From: Synergistales bacterium
GTDB taxonomy: Bacteria; Synergistota; Synergistia; Synergistales; Aminobacteriaceae
Assembly (NCBI GenBank): GCA_025997935.1
Contig: BNVG01000012.1
Location: 1-28,578, forward strand
Length of the DNA: 28,578 nt
Direction: 5' to 3'
Part shown: positions 14,002 to 23,164 of the stretch, piece after piece
How the letters are laid out: each line of letters begins with the position of its first letter
Numbering within the stretch: position 1 is the stretch's first letter
Notes under the pieces: generated by a model
What the model was told of the DNA's origin: nothing
What the model saw: only the letters and a program-made list of their open reading frames with translations
Databases searched by the model: none
Program-made: the position numbers and the translations under genes

Positions 14002-15489
14002 TTGGAAAGGTTAGACGACTTTATAGAGCAAGTTATCGTTTCCAAGCCTGAAAATCGATGTTTTTGGTGGGAAGGCGTTTGGTATGACGGGGCGTTTTTG
14101 AAAGACCTGATGGATAAAACCGTCCGCGCGCTTGTCGCCTCCGGTTTCTCTAAAGGAGACAGACTTGCCGTCCTGATGCCCAACTGCCCCATGATTTTGG
14201 GACTGTCTTTGGCCGTCTGGCGGCTCGGCGGGGTATTCTGCCCGCTGAACGCCAAGCCCGGCGCGAGCTCCTTGATATCCACGCTTTCCCTGCTCTCGCC
14301 GTTCGCCGTCGCCATATCGGAGGAAACGCACGGCGAAATAACGGCGGCGTTAGACGAAAACGGTTACTCTCACGTGATATGCCCGCACATCGAGCCGCCT
14401 GAACCATTTAAGGGAAAATCCGTAAAGATACCCGAATCGGACGAGAACTTAGCCGTCATCTTCTCTACCTCCGGCACCACCGGCGCGTCAAAAGCCGTTC
14501 CTCTCACTCATGGCAACATCATAAGCGACTGCCGCGGCTGTATGGGGCGTCTCGAGGCTCTGAGGCCGGGCGACGTGTTTTTGAACGTTCTGCCGAATTT
14601 CCACGCCTTCGGTTTCACAGCCGGTACCATGTTGCCGTTTTTCGCGGCCTCGGCGCAGACGATAGTCGCAAACTTCATGCCGCCTCAAAACACCGTCGCG
14701 GCCATCTCGGAGAGCCAGGCAAACGTCATCATCCTCGTTCCCACAATGCTGAATTTTATGCTGAGTCTGCTTGAGCGCGACGGCAAAAAGCTCTCCGGCG
14801 TCAAGATAGTCGTGACGGGCGGAGACAGATACGACCCGCGATTCGATGATAAAGTGAAAACATATATGGGAGTGGGGGTTCTGGAGGGCTACGGCATAAC
14901 GGAATGCTCGCCGGTGCTGTCCGTAAACGAGTCTTACGACAAGCGGCGTCTCGGCACGGTGGGACGTATGCTGGACGGTTTCGTCTTTCAGCTGAGGGAC
15001 GAGGACGGAACTGTGCTGACAGAGAACGCTAAGGGAGAGGGCGTCCTGTGGGTGTCGGGTTCGCCCGTCGCCAAGGAGTATTTCAGGCGCGCGGAGAGCG
15101 ATAACTCGAGGTTCGATAACGGCTGGTTCAACACGGGCGACTACGTGAAAGTCGAGGATGGGTTTATTATGGTCATAGACAGAGTGTCTGACATAATCAT
15201 AGTCGGCGGATTCAACGTCTACCCAAAGGAGGTAGAGGCCATATTGCTGACTCACCCGGCGGTAAGCGCGGCGGTTGTGGTTGGGATAAAAAGCCATATC
15301 GTCGGAGAAATCCCCAAGGCTTTTATCATAAAAAAAGCGGACGCGTCCGTTACGGAGCAGGATATTATTCGGTTTTGCAAAGATAACCTGTCCCACTACA
15401 AAGCGCCGCGGAAAGTAGAGTTTGTAGACGCTTTCCCTCTGTCGCCAGCGGGGAAGGTGTTGCGGCGCAAATTGCGGGAGCGGGAATAA
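14002..15489 (+). CDS. AMP-forming acyl-CoA synthetase-like enzyme (first of a tandem pair)
   Basis: A 495-residue adenylate-forming enzyme that would activate a carboxylic acid through an acyl-AMP. Motifs: P-loop FSTSGTTGASKAVPLTH (154-170), NVLPNFHAFG, VTGGDRY, GYGITECSPV, WFNTGDYVKVEDG, DRVSDIIIVGGFNVYPKEVE, and a C-terminal catalytic lysine, K485, in SPAGKVLRRKL. TTG at 14002 follows GGTGGAG; the N-terminal alignment with the next gene supports it. Substrate cannot be read from the sequence; the general layout is closest to medium- and long-chain acyl-CoA or acyl-ACP synthetases. Confidence 0.9.
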   Translation: MERLDDFIEQVIVSKPENRCFWWEGVWYDGAFLKDLMDKTVRALVASGFSKGDRLAVLMPNCPMILGLSLAVWRLGGVFCPLNAKPGASSLISTLSLLSPFAVAISEETHGEITAALDENGYSHVICPHIEPPEPFKGKSVKIPESDENLAVIFSTSGTTGASKAVPLTHGNIISDCRGCMGRLEALRPGDVFLNVLPNFHAFGFTAGTMLPFFAASAQTIVANFMPPQNTVAAISESQANVIILVPTMLNFMLSLLERDGKKLSGVKIVVTGGDRYDPRFDDKVKTYMGVGVLEGYGITECSPVLSVNESYDKRRLGTVGRMLDGFVFQLRDEDGTVLTENAKGEGVLWVSGSPVAKEYFRRAESDNSRFDNGWFNTGDYVKVEDGFIMVIDRVSDIIIVGGFNVYPKEVEAILLTHPAVSAAVVVGIKSHIVGEIPKAFIIKKADASVTEQDIIRFCKDNLSHYKAPRKVEFVDAFPLSPAGKVLRRKLRERE

Positions 15490-15534
15490 CGGCTTTTGGG
15501 AAAACAGTCAGCGAAACGGAGGGTTTTTAGGGAT

Positions 15535-17064
15535 ATGGTGCGACTTGAGGAAATTATAGACGCAAATTTGAAAGCGAGACCCGAAGAACAATGTTTTTGG
15601 TGGGAGAACAAATGGTATCTACGCGCGGATTTCTCGCGCCTCGTCGACGGCTATGAGGCGTCGCTCGCGGCGTCGGGCTTCGGGCGCGGGCAGAGGCTTG
15701 CGGTTTTGACGACCAACTGCCCCATGATTTTGGCCCTTTCCGTGGCCGTATGGCGCCTCGGCGGGACGATTTCACCGTTGAACGTTAAGTCGGGCGCCAT
15801 ATCCCTTATAGGTACGCTTGAGCTTGTAGACCCCTTCGCGGTCGTGACGAGCGACTCTATAGACGACGAGGCTGACGGGCTTCTGAAAGAGCATGGTTTT
15901 TCCTGCGTAAAATGCGCCCCCTTCGGGGAATTGCCCAAGATAGAGGGTAAAATTTCGTCGTTCACAACCCCCGACATAGCCGTCATTTTCGCCACATCCG
16001 GTACGACCGGTCTGCCCAAGGCCGTCCCCCTGACGCATAAAAATATCGAAAGCGACTGCGTCGGCGTTAAAGACGCCCTAAAGGAGCTCGAGAGCGGCGA
16101 TACCTTTTTGAACGCGTTGCCGAATTTCCATTCTTTCGGCTACACCGTAAATATGATTATGCCCCTGATCACAAACTGCAAAATCGCGATAGTGCCAAGT
16201 TTCCTGCCCCCGTCGCAGACCATAAACGCCATAGTGTCGAGCGGCGCGAACTTTATCTTCGGCGTTCCGGCCGTGTTTTCGTTCCTGCTGGCGGCCATAG
16301 AGCGCGGTAGCGCGCCGAAAGACCTCTTCGCGAAAGCGAAATGTCTCTACACCGGCGGAGACAGACTGAGCGACAACCTGCACGAAGCGGCCCAGAGGCT
16401 TACCGGCAAGGACATAATGGAGGGCTACGGCGTCACCGAGACGTCCCCCGTCATATCGGTCAACCGCAGCTACGCCACTCACAGGCGCGGCACGGTGGGG
16501 CCTTTCATCAAGGATTACGAGTGGCAGTTGAGGGATGAAAAGGACAAAAATACAAGCGGCGACAATCCGCGCGCGGGCGAGGGCGTGCTTTGGGTCAAGG
16601 GAAGCCCCGTCTCGCCTGGCTATTTCAGAGCGCCCGAGATAACAGCCGAGCGTTTTGACGGAGGCTGGTTCAACACGGGCGACTATGTGAGGCTCGAGGA
16701 CGGAGGGGATGACGGCGTCTTTATCCGCATACTCGACAGAGTCACCGATATAATCATCGTTGGGGGGTTCAACGTCTATCCACAGGAGGTTGAGCTCATT
16801 CTGCACTCTCACCCAGCCGTCAAAACAGCTATTGTCGTCGGTATGCCGCACCCCGTAAACGGCGAGGTTCCAAAGGCGTTTATTCTGAAAAACGACGGCG
16901 CGGAGGTGACTGACCTCGAGATAGTCAAATATTGCAAAGAGCGCTTGGCTCACTTTAAGGTGCCGCGAAAGGTCGAATTTGTGGGCGATTTCCCCCTCTC
17001 CGGCACGGGCAAAATCCTCCGCCGCGTCCTCCGCGAGCGAGAACGCGAACAGGACAAAAAATAA
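15535..17064 (+). CDS. AMP-forming acyl-CoA synthetase-like enzyme (second of a tandem pair)
   Basis: A 509-residue paralogue of the preceding gene: FWWE near the N-terminus, NCPMIL, AVWRLGG, LPNFHSFGYT, YTGGDRLSD, GYGVTETSPV, DRVTDIIIVGGFNVYPQEVE and GKILRRVLRE with K493 are all shared. The P-loop is FATSGTTGLPKAVPLTH. The frame opens at a TTG at 15496, but the ATG at 15535, with GGAGGG upstream, aligns with the paralogue's start, so I chose it. It has a short insertion (about EKDKNTSGDNPRAGEG) and a charged C-terminal tail. It overlaps the exonuclease gene by one base (TAATG). The pair probably arose by duplication and diverged in substrate. Confidence 0.9.
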   Translation: MVRLEEIIDANLKARPEEQCFWWENKWYLRADFSRLVDGYEASLAASGFGRGQRLAVLTTNCPMILALSVAVWRLGGTISPLNVKSGAISLIGTLELVDPFAVVTSDSIDDEADGLLKEHGFSCVKCAPFGELPKIEGKISSFTTPDIAVIFATSGTTGLPKAVPLTHKNIESDCVGVKDALKELESGDTFLNALPNFHSFGYTVNMIMPLITNCKIAIVPSFLPPSQTINAIVSSGANFIFGVPAVFSFLLAAIERGSAPKDLFAKAKCLYTGGDRLSDNLHEAAQRLTGKDIMEGYGVTETSPVISVNRSYATHRRGTVGPFIKDYEWQLRDEKDKNTSGDNPRAGEGVLWVKGSPVSPGYFRAPEITAERFDGGWFNTGDYVRLEDGGDDGVFIRILDRVTDIIIVGGFNVYPQEVELILHSHPAVKTAIVVGMPHPVNGEVPKAFILKNDGAEVTDLEIVKYCKERLAHFKVPRKVEFVGDFPLSGTGKILRRVLREREREQDKK

Positions 17065-17858
17065 TGCGTATAGCGACGTTTAACGTAAACTCCGTGCGTA
17101 GCAGGCTTCCCATTCTTGACCGCTGGCTTTCGGGGTTGGATAAGCCCGTCGACATGTTGTTTTTGCAGGAGACGAAGGCCGTCGACTCCGATTTTCCCGA
17201 GGCCGCGCTTGATAGTCTGGGGTATAAATCATATTTCCGGGGCGAAAAATCCTATAACGGCGTAGCGGCTTTGGTGAGAAAGAGCATGAAGACGGACGTA
17301 TCGGCCTCATTTGGCTTTGGCGACGGCGGGGAGCCTGATTTTTCGACGCGCGTGATGTACGTGAAGACGCCGTTTTTTTCCGTGCTGAACACCTACGTGC
17401 CGCAGGGCAAGGAGATAACCCATGCCGACTACGAGGTGAAAAAGCGCTTCTTAACGCGCGCGCGCGCGTTTTTCGAGCGCGAGGTCAAGAGCGGTTTTCC
17501 GTTCGTGTGGCTTGGCGATATGAACGTAGCCCAGACCGAAATAGACGTAACTCACCCCGAAAACAAAAAAAACCACGTCTGCTTTCACTCCGAGATAAGG
17601 GAGAGTTTCGCGCGCGCCGCAAGTTTTGGCCTTACCGACGTCATGCGGAAGTTTCACCCCGAGGAGGGCGTCTTCACTTTCTTTGACTACCGCGTGAAGG
17701 ACGCCGTGACGCGGGGTGTGGGGTGGAGGATAGACCTCATGATGGCGAACGAGGCGGCTAACGAGGCGGCGAGGGACTGCTTCGTCGATACCGCGCCCCG
17801 CCTTTGGGACAGACCGTCAGACCACACGCCATTAGTCGCGGATTTCGCGCTATCCTAA
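17064..17858 (+). CDS. xth: Exonuclease III family AP endonuclease
   Basis: Cuts DNA at abasic sites and trims 3' ends in base excision repair. The 264-residue protein has the full set of motifs: NVNSVRSRL (7-15), LQETKAVD with the metal-binding Glu, NTYVPQGKE, WLGDMNVA, GWRIDLMMA, and PSDHTPLVADF with the catalytic Asp-His. Length is normal (about 255-270). Its ATG shares a base with the upstream stop, and the next gene's ATG follows its stop with no gap, so these genes are tightly coupled. Confidence 0.94.
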   Translation: MRIATFNVNSVRSRLPILDRWLSGLDKPVDMLFLQETKAVDSDFPEAALDSLGYKSYFRGEKSYNGVAALVRKSMKTDVSASFGFGDGGEPDFSTRVMYVKTPFFSVLNTYVPQGKEITHADYEVKKRFLTRARAFFEREVKSGFPFVWLGDMNVAQTEIDVTHPENKKNHVCFHSEIRESFARAASFGLTDVMRKFHPEEGVFTFFDYRVKDAVTRGVGWRIDLMMANEAANEAARDCFVDTAPRLWDRPSDHTPLVADFALS

Positions 17859-18692
17859 ATGAGACGTGTAGTTCTTGGCCATGACTCCATCGTCTTAGAC
17901 AAGGAAAACCCACCGGGCGTCGCGGGGTTTTCCTGCCTTTCGGAGGGCTCCGTAATCTTTGGTACGGTCTACTACGCCGAGGGGCTGTCCAACCCCACCG
18001 TCGTGGCCTGTCACGGCTTTCCGAGTATAGACAAGAACACCGACGTGGCGCTTGTCCTACGGCAGGCCGGGTTTAACGTCGTCGTGTTTTCTTATCGCGG
18101 AGCCTGGGGGAGCGGCGGCGGCTTTTCGTTCTACGGAGCCGTAGAGGATACGCTCAACATACTGCATCACATCACGCAGAAAAAGACAGACCTGTCGTCG
18201 CGGTTCGACTCAGAGCGTATTATCCTGATGGGGCACAGCATGGGGGCCTTTGCCGCCTTTAGGGCCGCCGCTTCGTTCAAAGATGTGCGCGACGTGGCGC
18301 TTTTGTCGACCTGGAACATCGGCGCGGACGCCTTGCTCATGGCGCGCGACGCCGAGGTTAGAACGCGCGTCGATTATATCTTGGGCGGAGTAGGGCGTTT
18401 AGCCGGCGCGTCGCGCTCGTCTCTCGTGAACGAAATGCTGCAAAACGCCGATCTCTACGACTTAAAGCGCGACGTTCCGTCTCTTTGCGGACGCAACGTA
18501 CTGATGGTGGGCGCGTCGGACGACGTATTGACGCCGCTTGACGTCCACCATAGCGTTTTGGCTTCTGAAATGCGTAAACTCAAAAACAGCCGCGTGACGG
18601 AGAAAATCCTCCCGTGCGACCACATCTTCACCTTAAAACGAAACGCCCTGTGCCGCGTTATACTGAAGTGGTTAGAGACCTGCGGATACTGA
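17859..18692 (+). CDS. Alpha/beta hydrolase
   Basis: A 277-residue cytoplasmic hydrolase with no signal peptide. The nucleophile elbow is GHSMGA (S127). The oxyanion region is CHGFPS (51-56). The likely acid is D221 or D222 in GASDDVLTP, and the base is H255 in CDHIFT. The order and spacing fit serine hydrolases of the esterase or peptidase type; substrate is unknown. It starts immediately after the exonuclease stop. Its last 21 bases overlap the end of ruvX on the other strand. The acyl-CoA synthetases upstream hint at an ester or thioester substrate, but this is only context. Confidence 0.85.
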   Translation: MRRVVLGHDSIVLDKENPPGVAGFSCLSEGSVIFGTVYYAEGLSNPTVVACHGFPSIDKNTDVALVLRQAGFNVVVFSYRGAWGSGGGFSFYGAVEDTLNILHHITQKKTDLSSRFDSERIILMGHSMGAFAAFRAAASFKDVRDVALLSTWNIGADALLMARDAEVRTRVDYILGGVGRLAGASRSSLVNEMLQNADLYDLKRDVPSLCGRNVLMVGASDDVLTPLDVHHSVLASEMRKLKNSRVTEKILPCDHIFTLKRNALCRVILKWLETCGY

Positions 18693-19094
18693 ATCTAACC
18701 AGCTTTGCAGAATAATCGTCGCGGCCACTTTGTCAACGCGCCCCCTGCGCTTCGCGCGCGACACATTACCCTCTATAAGCGCCCTCTGCGCCATCACGGT
18801 CGTAAATCTCTCGTCGTAGGTCTCAAACACCCTGTCCGGGTAAGCCTCGCGTAGCTCCGCCGCAAGCTCCTCCATCTTCGCCTCCTCCGGCCCGTACTCG
18901 CCTGTCGTGCGCTTGGGCAGGCCAATCAGAACAAGGCGCGGGTCGTACTTCGCGAGGCACTCTTCAAAACAACCCCTCCAGTCCAGAGCGTTCCACACAT
19001 CCACCCCCTGAGCGAAGACGCAAAGGGGGTCTGTCACGGCGACGCCTATGCGAACCGTCCCGACGTCAAGGGCCAGGACGCGTTTAGAGGGCAT
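18672..19094 (-). CDS. ruvX: RuvX/YqgF-type Holliday junction resolvase or rRNA-processing nuclease
   Basis: A 140-residue RNase H-fold protein: LALDVGTVRIGVAVTDP (7-23) with the first catalytic Asp, VLIGLPKR, TYDERFTTVMAQ with the Glu, and GRVDKVAATIILQSWLD with the last Asp. Length matches the family (about 135-150). Known roles in other bacteria are 16S rRNA 5'-end maturation (YqgF) and Holliday junction cleavage. Its start overlaps the end of alaS by 11 bases, and linkage of the two genes is common. The convergent 21-base overlap with the hydrolase leaves no room for a terminator between them. Confidence 0.93.
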   Translation of the reverse strand: MPSKRVLALDVGTVRIGVAVTDPLCVFAQGVDVWNALDWRGCFEECLAKYDPRLVLIGLPKRTTGEYGPEEAKMEELAAELREAYPDRVFETYDERFTTVMAQRALIEGNVSRAKRRGRVDKVAATIILQSWLDSVSAGL

Positions 19095-21732
19095 TCAGGA
19101 GGCTTTCTATCTTTGCGAAGGCTTCGCCCAGCTTACCGGCATCCTTCCCGCCGCCCTGAGCCGTGTTCGCCTTCCCGCCGCCCCGCCCGCCTAAGAGAGC
19201 TGAGCCCTCTTTGACGAGCGCCCCGGCGTTTACGCCGCTCTTGACAGCCGCGTCGTCCGCCATCACGAGAAGCAAGCAGTCGCCGCTTTCCTGAACGGAC
19301 GCCATGACCACGACCACGGGCGAGTGTTTCGTCTTGGCCCCGTCGCCAAGCTCCCGCAGGGAGTCGACGCTCGCGCCGGAAAATTTGCCGGCCAACAGAG
19401 TCAGGCCCTTTATCTCTTTTTTGACAAAAACATCGCCCGCGCGCAAAGTCAACTCTTTGGACTGAGATTCTTTTATGGCTCTTTGCAGACGCTTGTTCTC
19501 GTTCAGGACGTCCTCCAAGCGAGACTCGACATTGGTCTCGTCCGCCGCTAAAATCCCCAATATACGGGCCGTCAAAGCCCACTCGCTCTGCACCGTCTTG
19601 AGCGAGTTCATGCCCGTCACGGCCGTTATTCGTCTCGTCCCCGAGCCTATGCCCTCCGAGCCGGTTATCTTGAAGAGGCCGATGTCGCCCGTCGCGTTTA
19701 CGTGAAGACCGCCGCAAAGCTCCACGGAGAATCCTGGCACGGACACCACCCGAACGACTGACCCGTATTTTTCGTCAAAGAGAGCCTTTGCGCCGAGCGA
19801 ACGCGCCTCCTCGCGGCTACGCTCCTCCACAAGCAAAGGCGTGTTGGCGAGGACTTGTCTGTTTACGATGTTTTCGACCTCTTCTATCTGGGTCTGCGTC
19901 ATGGCCTCGTGGTGGGTGAAGTCGAAACGGAGAAGCGAGTCGCTCACAAGAGACCCGGCCTGACGGACGTGCGAGCCGAGCACTCGGGACAGCGCCTCGT
20001 GCAGAAGGTGCGTCGCGCTGTGGTTGCGGCGGACAGCGGCGCGGCGCTCGTCATCTACCTCGGCCCTCGCCTCGTCTCCCGCTGAAACCGCGCCCGACAG
20101 CAGACGTACTCTGTGAACCGACAATCCGCCCTTTGGCGTCACGTTCAAAACATCAAGCGCGCCGTGAGCCGTCTTTATCGTCCCGCTGTCCCCGACCTCG
20201 CCTCCGCGTTCGGCGTAAAACGGCGTAGCCGTAAGGACAAGCTCAAACTCCGCGCCATTTTTATCAACGGAGTCCACTATAACACCGCCTGATATTATCG
20301 CGACGATTTTTCCTTCGTCGGCGCATCGGTCGTAGCCCGTAAAAACCGTAGCGCTTACGTCATTCGCAAGCTCGGTGTAGACGTCGCCCGCCAAGGATGT
20401 CTTTTTCTGTTTGCTGCCCGCGCGGGCGCGCTCTCTTTGCGCCTGCATGGCTCTGTCAAAGCCTTCCTTGTCCACGCCTATGCCTTCCTCGGCGGCCATC
20501 TCGCAAGTCAGCTCGAAGGGGAAGCCGAATGTGTCGTAGAGCGTAAAGGCCACGTCTCCCGAAAGAACATTTTCGCCCTTGGTTTCAAAAGCTCCCGAAG
20601 ACCTGAGAAGCTCGACCGCCGAGTCGAAAATATCCATGCCCTGAGAGAGCGTCTTGTCAAAGCGCGTTTCCTCCACGTCAATAATTTTTTCTATCGCGGC
20701 GCGGTTTTCCACCAAATCGGGATAGGCGTCCCCCATTATGTCCAACAAGACAGGCATATACTCACGCAAAAACCCGCCCTCGAAGCCTAAGAGCCGCCCG
20801 TATCTGGCCGCGCGGCGCAGCAGGCGGCGCAGCACGTACCCCGGCCCGTCGTTGGACGGCAGCACGCCGTCTGACAGCATGAAGATAACGGCGCGAATGT
20901 GGTCGACTATCACCCGGACGGCAAGGTCGTTTTTGGCGGAGCTTCCGTAGTTGATATTAGCGCGTTTACAGGTATATTCAATTAGGGGCATAAACAGATC
21001 CGTCTCGTAGTCCGTGTCCACACCCTGAACGACCGATGTCAGGCGCTCAAGCCCCATGCCCGTGTCTATGTTGTTGCGCGGCAAGGGTAGAAGCGAGCCG
21101 TCCTTTTGCCTGTCGTACTGCGTAAACACTAAATTCCATATCTCCATATAGCGGTCGCAGTCGCAGCCCACGCCGCAATCGGATTTGCCGCAGCCGTATT
21201 TCTCGCCCCTGTCGTAGTAAATCTCAGAACATGGCCCGCAAGGCCCCGTTTCGCTCATAAACCAGTAGTTCTCGTCCATATCGAAGCGCTTGACGCGTGA
21301 TTCCGGCAAGCCTATGGCGCGCCAAGCGTCATAGGCCTCGGCGTCGTCTTTATATATAGAGGCGTAGAGGCGGGAAGGGTCAAGCCCTATCTTCTCGGTC
21401 AGGAACTCCCAGCCCCAGGCGATGGCCTCTTTTTTGAAGTAGTCGCCCCAGGAGAAGTTGCCCAGCATCTCGAAAAACGTATGGTGCCGCGCCGTGCGCC
21501 CGACGTTTTCGATGTCGTTTGTCCTGACGCATTTTTGACACGTGACGGCGCTTGGCGACGGGGGCGTCGAGAGACCGAGGTAATACATCTTGAACGGAAC
21601 CATGCCGGCGATGGTAAAAAGCAGCGACGGGTCGTCCGGGATAAGGGAAAAACTCGGATGGTGAGTAGCGCCTTTTTCTTTCCAAAACTCTATAAAAAGC
21701 TCTCTTATTTCTTTCCCGCTTCTGTGCTTCAC
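19084..21732 (-). CDS. alaS: Alanyl-tRNA synthetase
   Basis: Charges tRNA-Ala and edits mischarged Ser and Gly. The protein has the usual full length (882 residues). The aminoacylation domain is N-terminal: RTARHHTFFEMLGNFSWGDYFKKEA, then SETGPCGPCSEI, then NTDGPG-type SNDGPGYVLRRLLRR. The editing domain carries zinc/editing motifs RNHSATHLLHEAL and ELCGGLHV. The C-terminus is Gly-rich (GGRGGGKANTAQGGG). An ATG at 21747 begins the frame, but the GGAGGG inside its first codons is a ribosome binding site placed 7 bases before the GTG at 21732, so I chose GTG; the protein then starts VKHRSGKEIRELF. Confidence 0.95.
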   Translation of the reverse strand: MKHRSGKEIRELFIEFWKEKGATHHPSFSLIPDDPSLLFTIAGMVPFKMYYLGLSTPPSPSAVTCQKCVRTNDIENVGRTARHHTFFEMLGNFSWGDYFKKEAIAWGWEFLTEKIGLDPSRLYASIYKDDAEAYDAWRAIGLPESRVKRFDMDENYWFMSETGPCGPCSEIYYDRGEKYGCGKSDCGVGCDCDRYMEIWNLVFTQYDRQKDGSLLPLPRNNIDTGMGLERLTSVVQGVDTDYETDLFMPLIEYTCKRANINYGSSAKNDLAVRVIVDHIRAVIFMLSDGVLPSNDGPGYVLRRLLRRAARYGRLLGFEGGFLREYMPVLLDIMGDAYPDLVENRAAIEKIIDVEETRFDKTLSQGMDIFDSAVELLRSSGAFETKGENVLSGDVAFTLYDTFGFPFELTCEMAAEEGIGVDKEGFDRAMQAQRERARAGSKQKKTSLAGDVYTELANDVSATVFTGYDRCADEGKIVAIISGGVIVDSVDKNGAEFELVLTATPFYAERGGEVGDSGTIKTAHGALDVLNVTPKGGLSVHRVRLLSGAVSAGDEARAEVDDERRAAVRRNHSATHLLHEALSRVLGSHVRQAGSLVSDSLLRFDFTHHEAMTQTQIEEVENIVNRQVLANTPLLVEERSREEARSLGAKALFDEKYGSVVRVVSVPGFSVELCGGLHVNATGDIGLFKITGSEGIGSGTRRITAVTGMNSLKTVQSEWALTARILGILAADETNVESRLEDVLNENKRLQRAIKESQSKELTLRAGDVFVKKEIKGLTLLAGKFSGASVDSLRELGDGAKTKHSPVVVVMASVQESGDCLLLVMADDAAVKSGVNAGALVKEGSALLGGRGGGKANTAQGGGKDAGKLGEAFAKIESLLNAL

Positions 21733-21837
21733 GATAAAACCCTCCATAATTACAAACTCGTTTTTGTTTTTGGACTTTTTATTTTCACATTACGCTTGCC
21801 CAAGACAAATTGTTATATTACACTAAAAGGGCTGAAT

Positions 21838-21851
21838 AGTCTCTTGAGACT
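21838..21851. promoter_or_regulatory. Inverted repeat in the galK leader region
   Basis: AGTCTC-TT-GAGACT is a perfect palindrome about 50 bases before the galK start. A weak candidate promoter lies upstream (TTACGC at 21790, TATATT at 21814, 18-base spacing). It could be an operator; no regulator is nearby. Confidence 0.3.
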
Positions 21852-21901
21852 CGCGGCGCAGATTTTTTGGTAAGCGAGATTCATCCAAGGAGGATGTCCG
21901 A

Positions 21902-23119
21902 GTGTGTACGCCTAAGACAAATGAAGTTCAAAAGATAACGCGAGATACGGCGATAGAGGCATTTCGAGCTCATTTTGGGGGAGAGCCGGAGTTAATAATC
22001 AGGACGCCCGGCAGAGTGAACCTGATGGGGGAGCATACGGACTACAACAAGGGCTATGTTTTGCCCATGACTATAAGCCGCGCCGTATGGATGGCGCTTC
22101 GCGCGTCCAGCGCGACAAGCGCGCGGCTGTACTCCGTCGACTACGACGAGGAGTGCTCTTTCGGCGTAAATAAGTTTTCTAAACAAGAGAGTCCGAGTTA
22201 TTCAGCTGAAAACGGAGAAAAAGGACGGGCGGTTCCGTGGTTTGAGTATATTCGCGCCTCAGTCTGGGCTTTGGCCGGCGAGCGCGGTAAAGACTGCAAG
22301 GGCTTCGAAGCCGTCGTTTTGGGAGATATTCCACAGGGAGCCGGCTTAGCGTCCTCCGCCGCTCTTGAGGTATCGACAATTTTGGCCCTGAACGAACTAA
22401 ACGGCTACAATCTCTCAAAGCCTGACATGGCAAGAGTGGCGCAATATGCCGAAAACGAGTGGATAGGCTTGAAAAGCGGCGCCATGAGTCCGATGATATG
22501 CCTTATCGGGGAGCCGGGCAAGGTGTTTCTCGTCGACTGCGGAGACTTGAAATACACGCGGCTCGATCTGCCCGATATCGTAACCGTGGCCTTTATGGAC
22601 ACAGGGGTGAGGAATCACCTCAATGGCGTCACATACAACAAGCGCAGAGAACAGTGCGCCGAGGTCTGTAAAATCCTTGGCGTAGAAAGCCTGCGCGAGG
22701 CGTCTCAGAAAATGCTCGAGGACGCGCGTGACAAAATGCCAGGCTCGCTGTACAGCAAGGCTTACCATGTCCTCTACGAGAGCATGAGAGTGCAGTCCGC
22801 CGCGTCCGCGCTTAGTTATAGCGAGCTCGACATATTAGGCACGCTGATAAACGAGAGTCATTTCAGCCTTCAATACAGCTACGAGGTCTCCTGCCCGGAG
22901 CTTGACGTCATAAGCGACATAGCCCGCTCGCACCCTGCTTGTCTTGGCGCGCGCATGACGGGCTCCTGTCTGGGAGGGGGCGCGATAGCCCTTGTCTACG
23001 TAGCTAAAGCGCGCGATTTCGCGGATAAAGTTTCGGAGGAATATTTCAAACAGACGGGAAAGAAAGCGCATATAGCGTTCGGGCACGCCACAGAGGGCGC
23101 GCGAGCGGAGAGAGTATAG
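21902..23119 (+). CDS. galK: Galactokinase-like GHMP kinase, atypical active site
   Basis: A 405-residue GHMP kinase; GTG start with GGAGG at 8 bases. The galactokinase signature GRVNLMGEHTDYNKGYVLP (37-55) is intact, including sugar-binding E43, H45 and D47. The ATP loop is GDIPQGAGLASSAALE (141-156), and motif 3 is MTGSCLGGGAIAL. However, the GIMDQ motif that supplies the catalytic Asp in known galactokinases reads GAMSPM (193-198), so S196 replaces Asp. The alignment is by eye, anchored by the following VDCGDLKY. It may use another base, act on another sugar, or be inactive. No other Leloir genes are nearby. Confidence 0.82.
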   Translation: MCTPKTNEVQKITRDTAIEAFRAHFGGEPELIIRTPGRVNLMGEHTDYNKGYVLPMTISRAVWMALRASSATSARLYSVDYDEECSFGVNKFSKQESPSYSAENGEKGRAVPWFEYIRASVWALAGERGKDCKGFEAVVLGDIPQGAGLASSAALEVSTILALNELNGYNLSKPDMARVAQYAENEWIGLKSGAMSPMICLIGEPGKVFLVDCGDLKYTRLDLPDIVTVAFMDTGVRNHLNGVTYNKRREQCAEVCKILGVESLREASQKMLEDARDKMPGSLYSKAYHVLYESMRVQSAASALSYSELDILGTLINESHFSLQYSYEVSCPELDVISDIARSHPACLGARMTGSCLGGGAIALVYVAKARDFADKVSEEYFKQTGKKAHIAFGHATEGARAERV

Positions 23120-23130
23120 GAATAATAAAC

Positions 23131-23158
23131 AAAAAGGGCGGGTCTGAAACCCGCCCTT
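23131..23158 (-). terminator. Rho-independent terminator for the prepilin genes (possibly bidirectional)
   Basis: AAGGGCGGGT (23134-23143) pairs perfectly with ACCCGCCCTT (23149-23158) around a 5-base loop. Read leftward it is followed by TTTTTG, so it best serves the prepilin operon; it can also end galK transcripts. Confidence 0.85.
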
Positions 23159-23164
23159 ACTCTA

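Noticed and set aside
14488..15396. Minus-strand frame of 302 codons under the first acyl-CoA synthetase
   Set aside because: Antisense shadow of a well-supported gene; it mirrors the shadow of the paralogue, as expected from shared codon use.
16078..16953. Long minus-strand frame of 291 codons under the second acyl-CoA synthetase
   Set aside because: It lies wholly antisense to a gene with clear motifs on the plus strand, and its translation shows no domain or signal I recognise.
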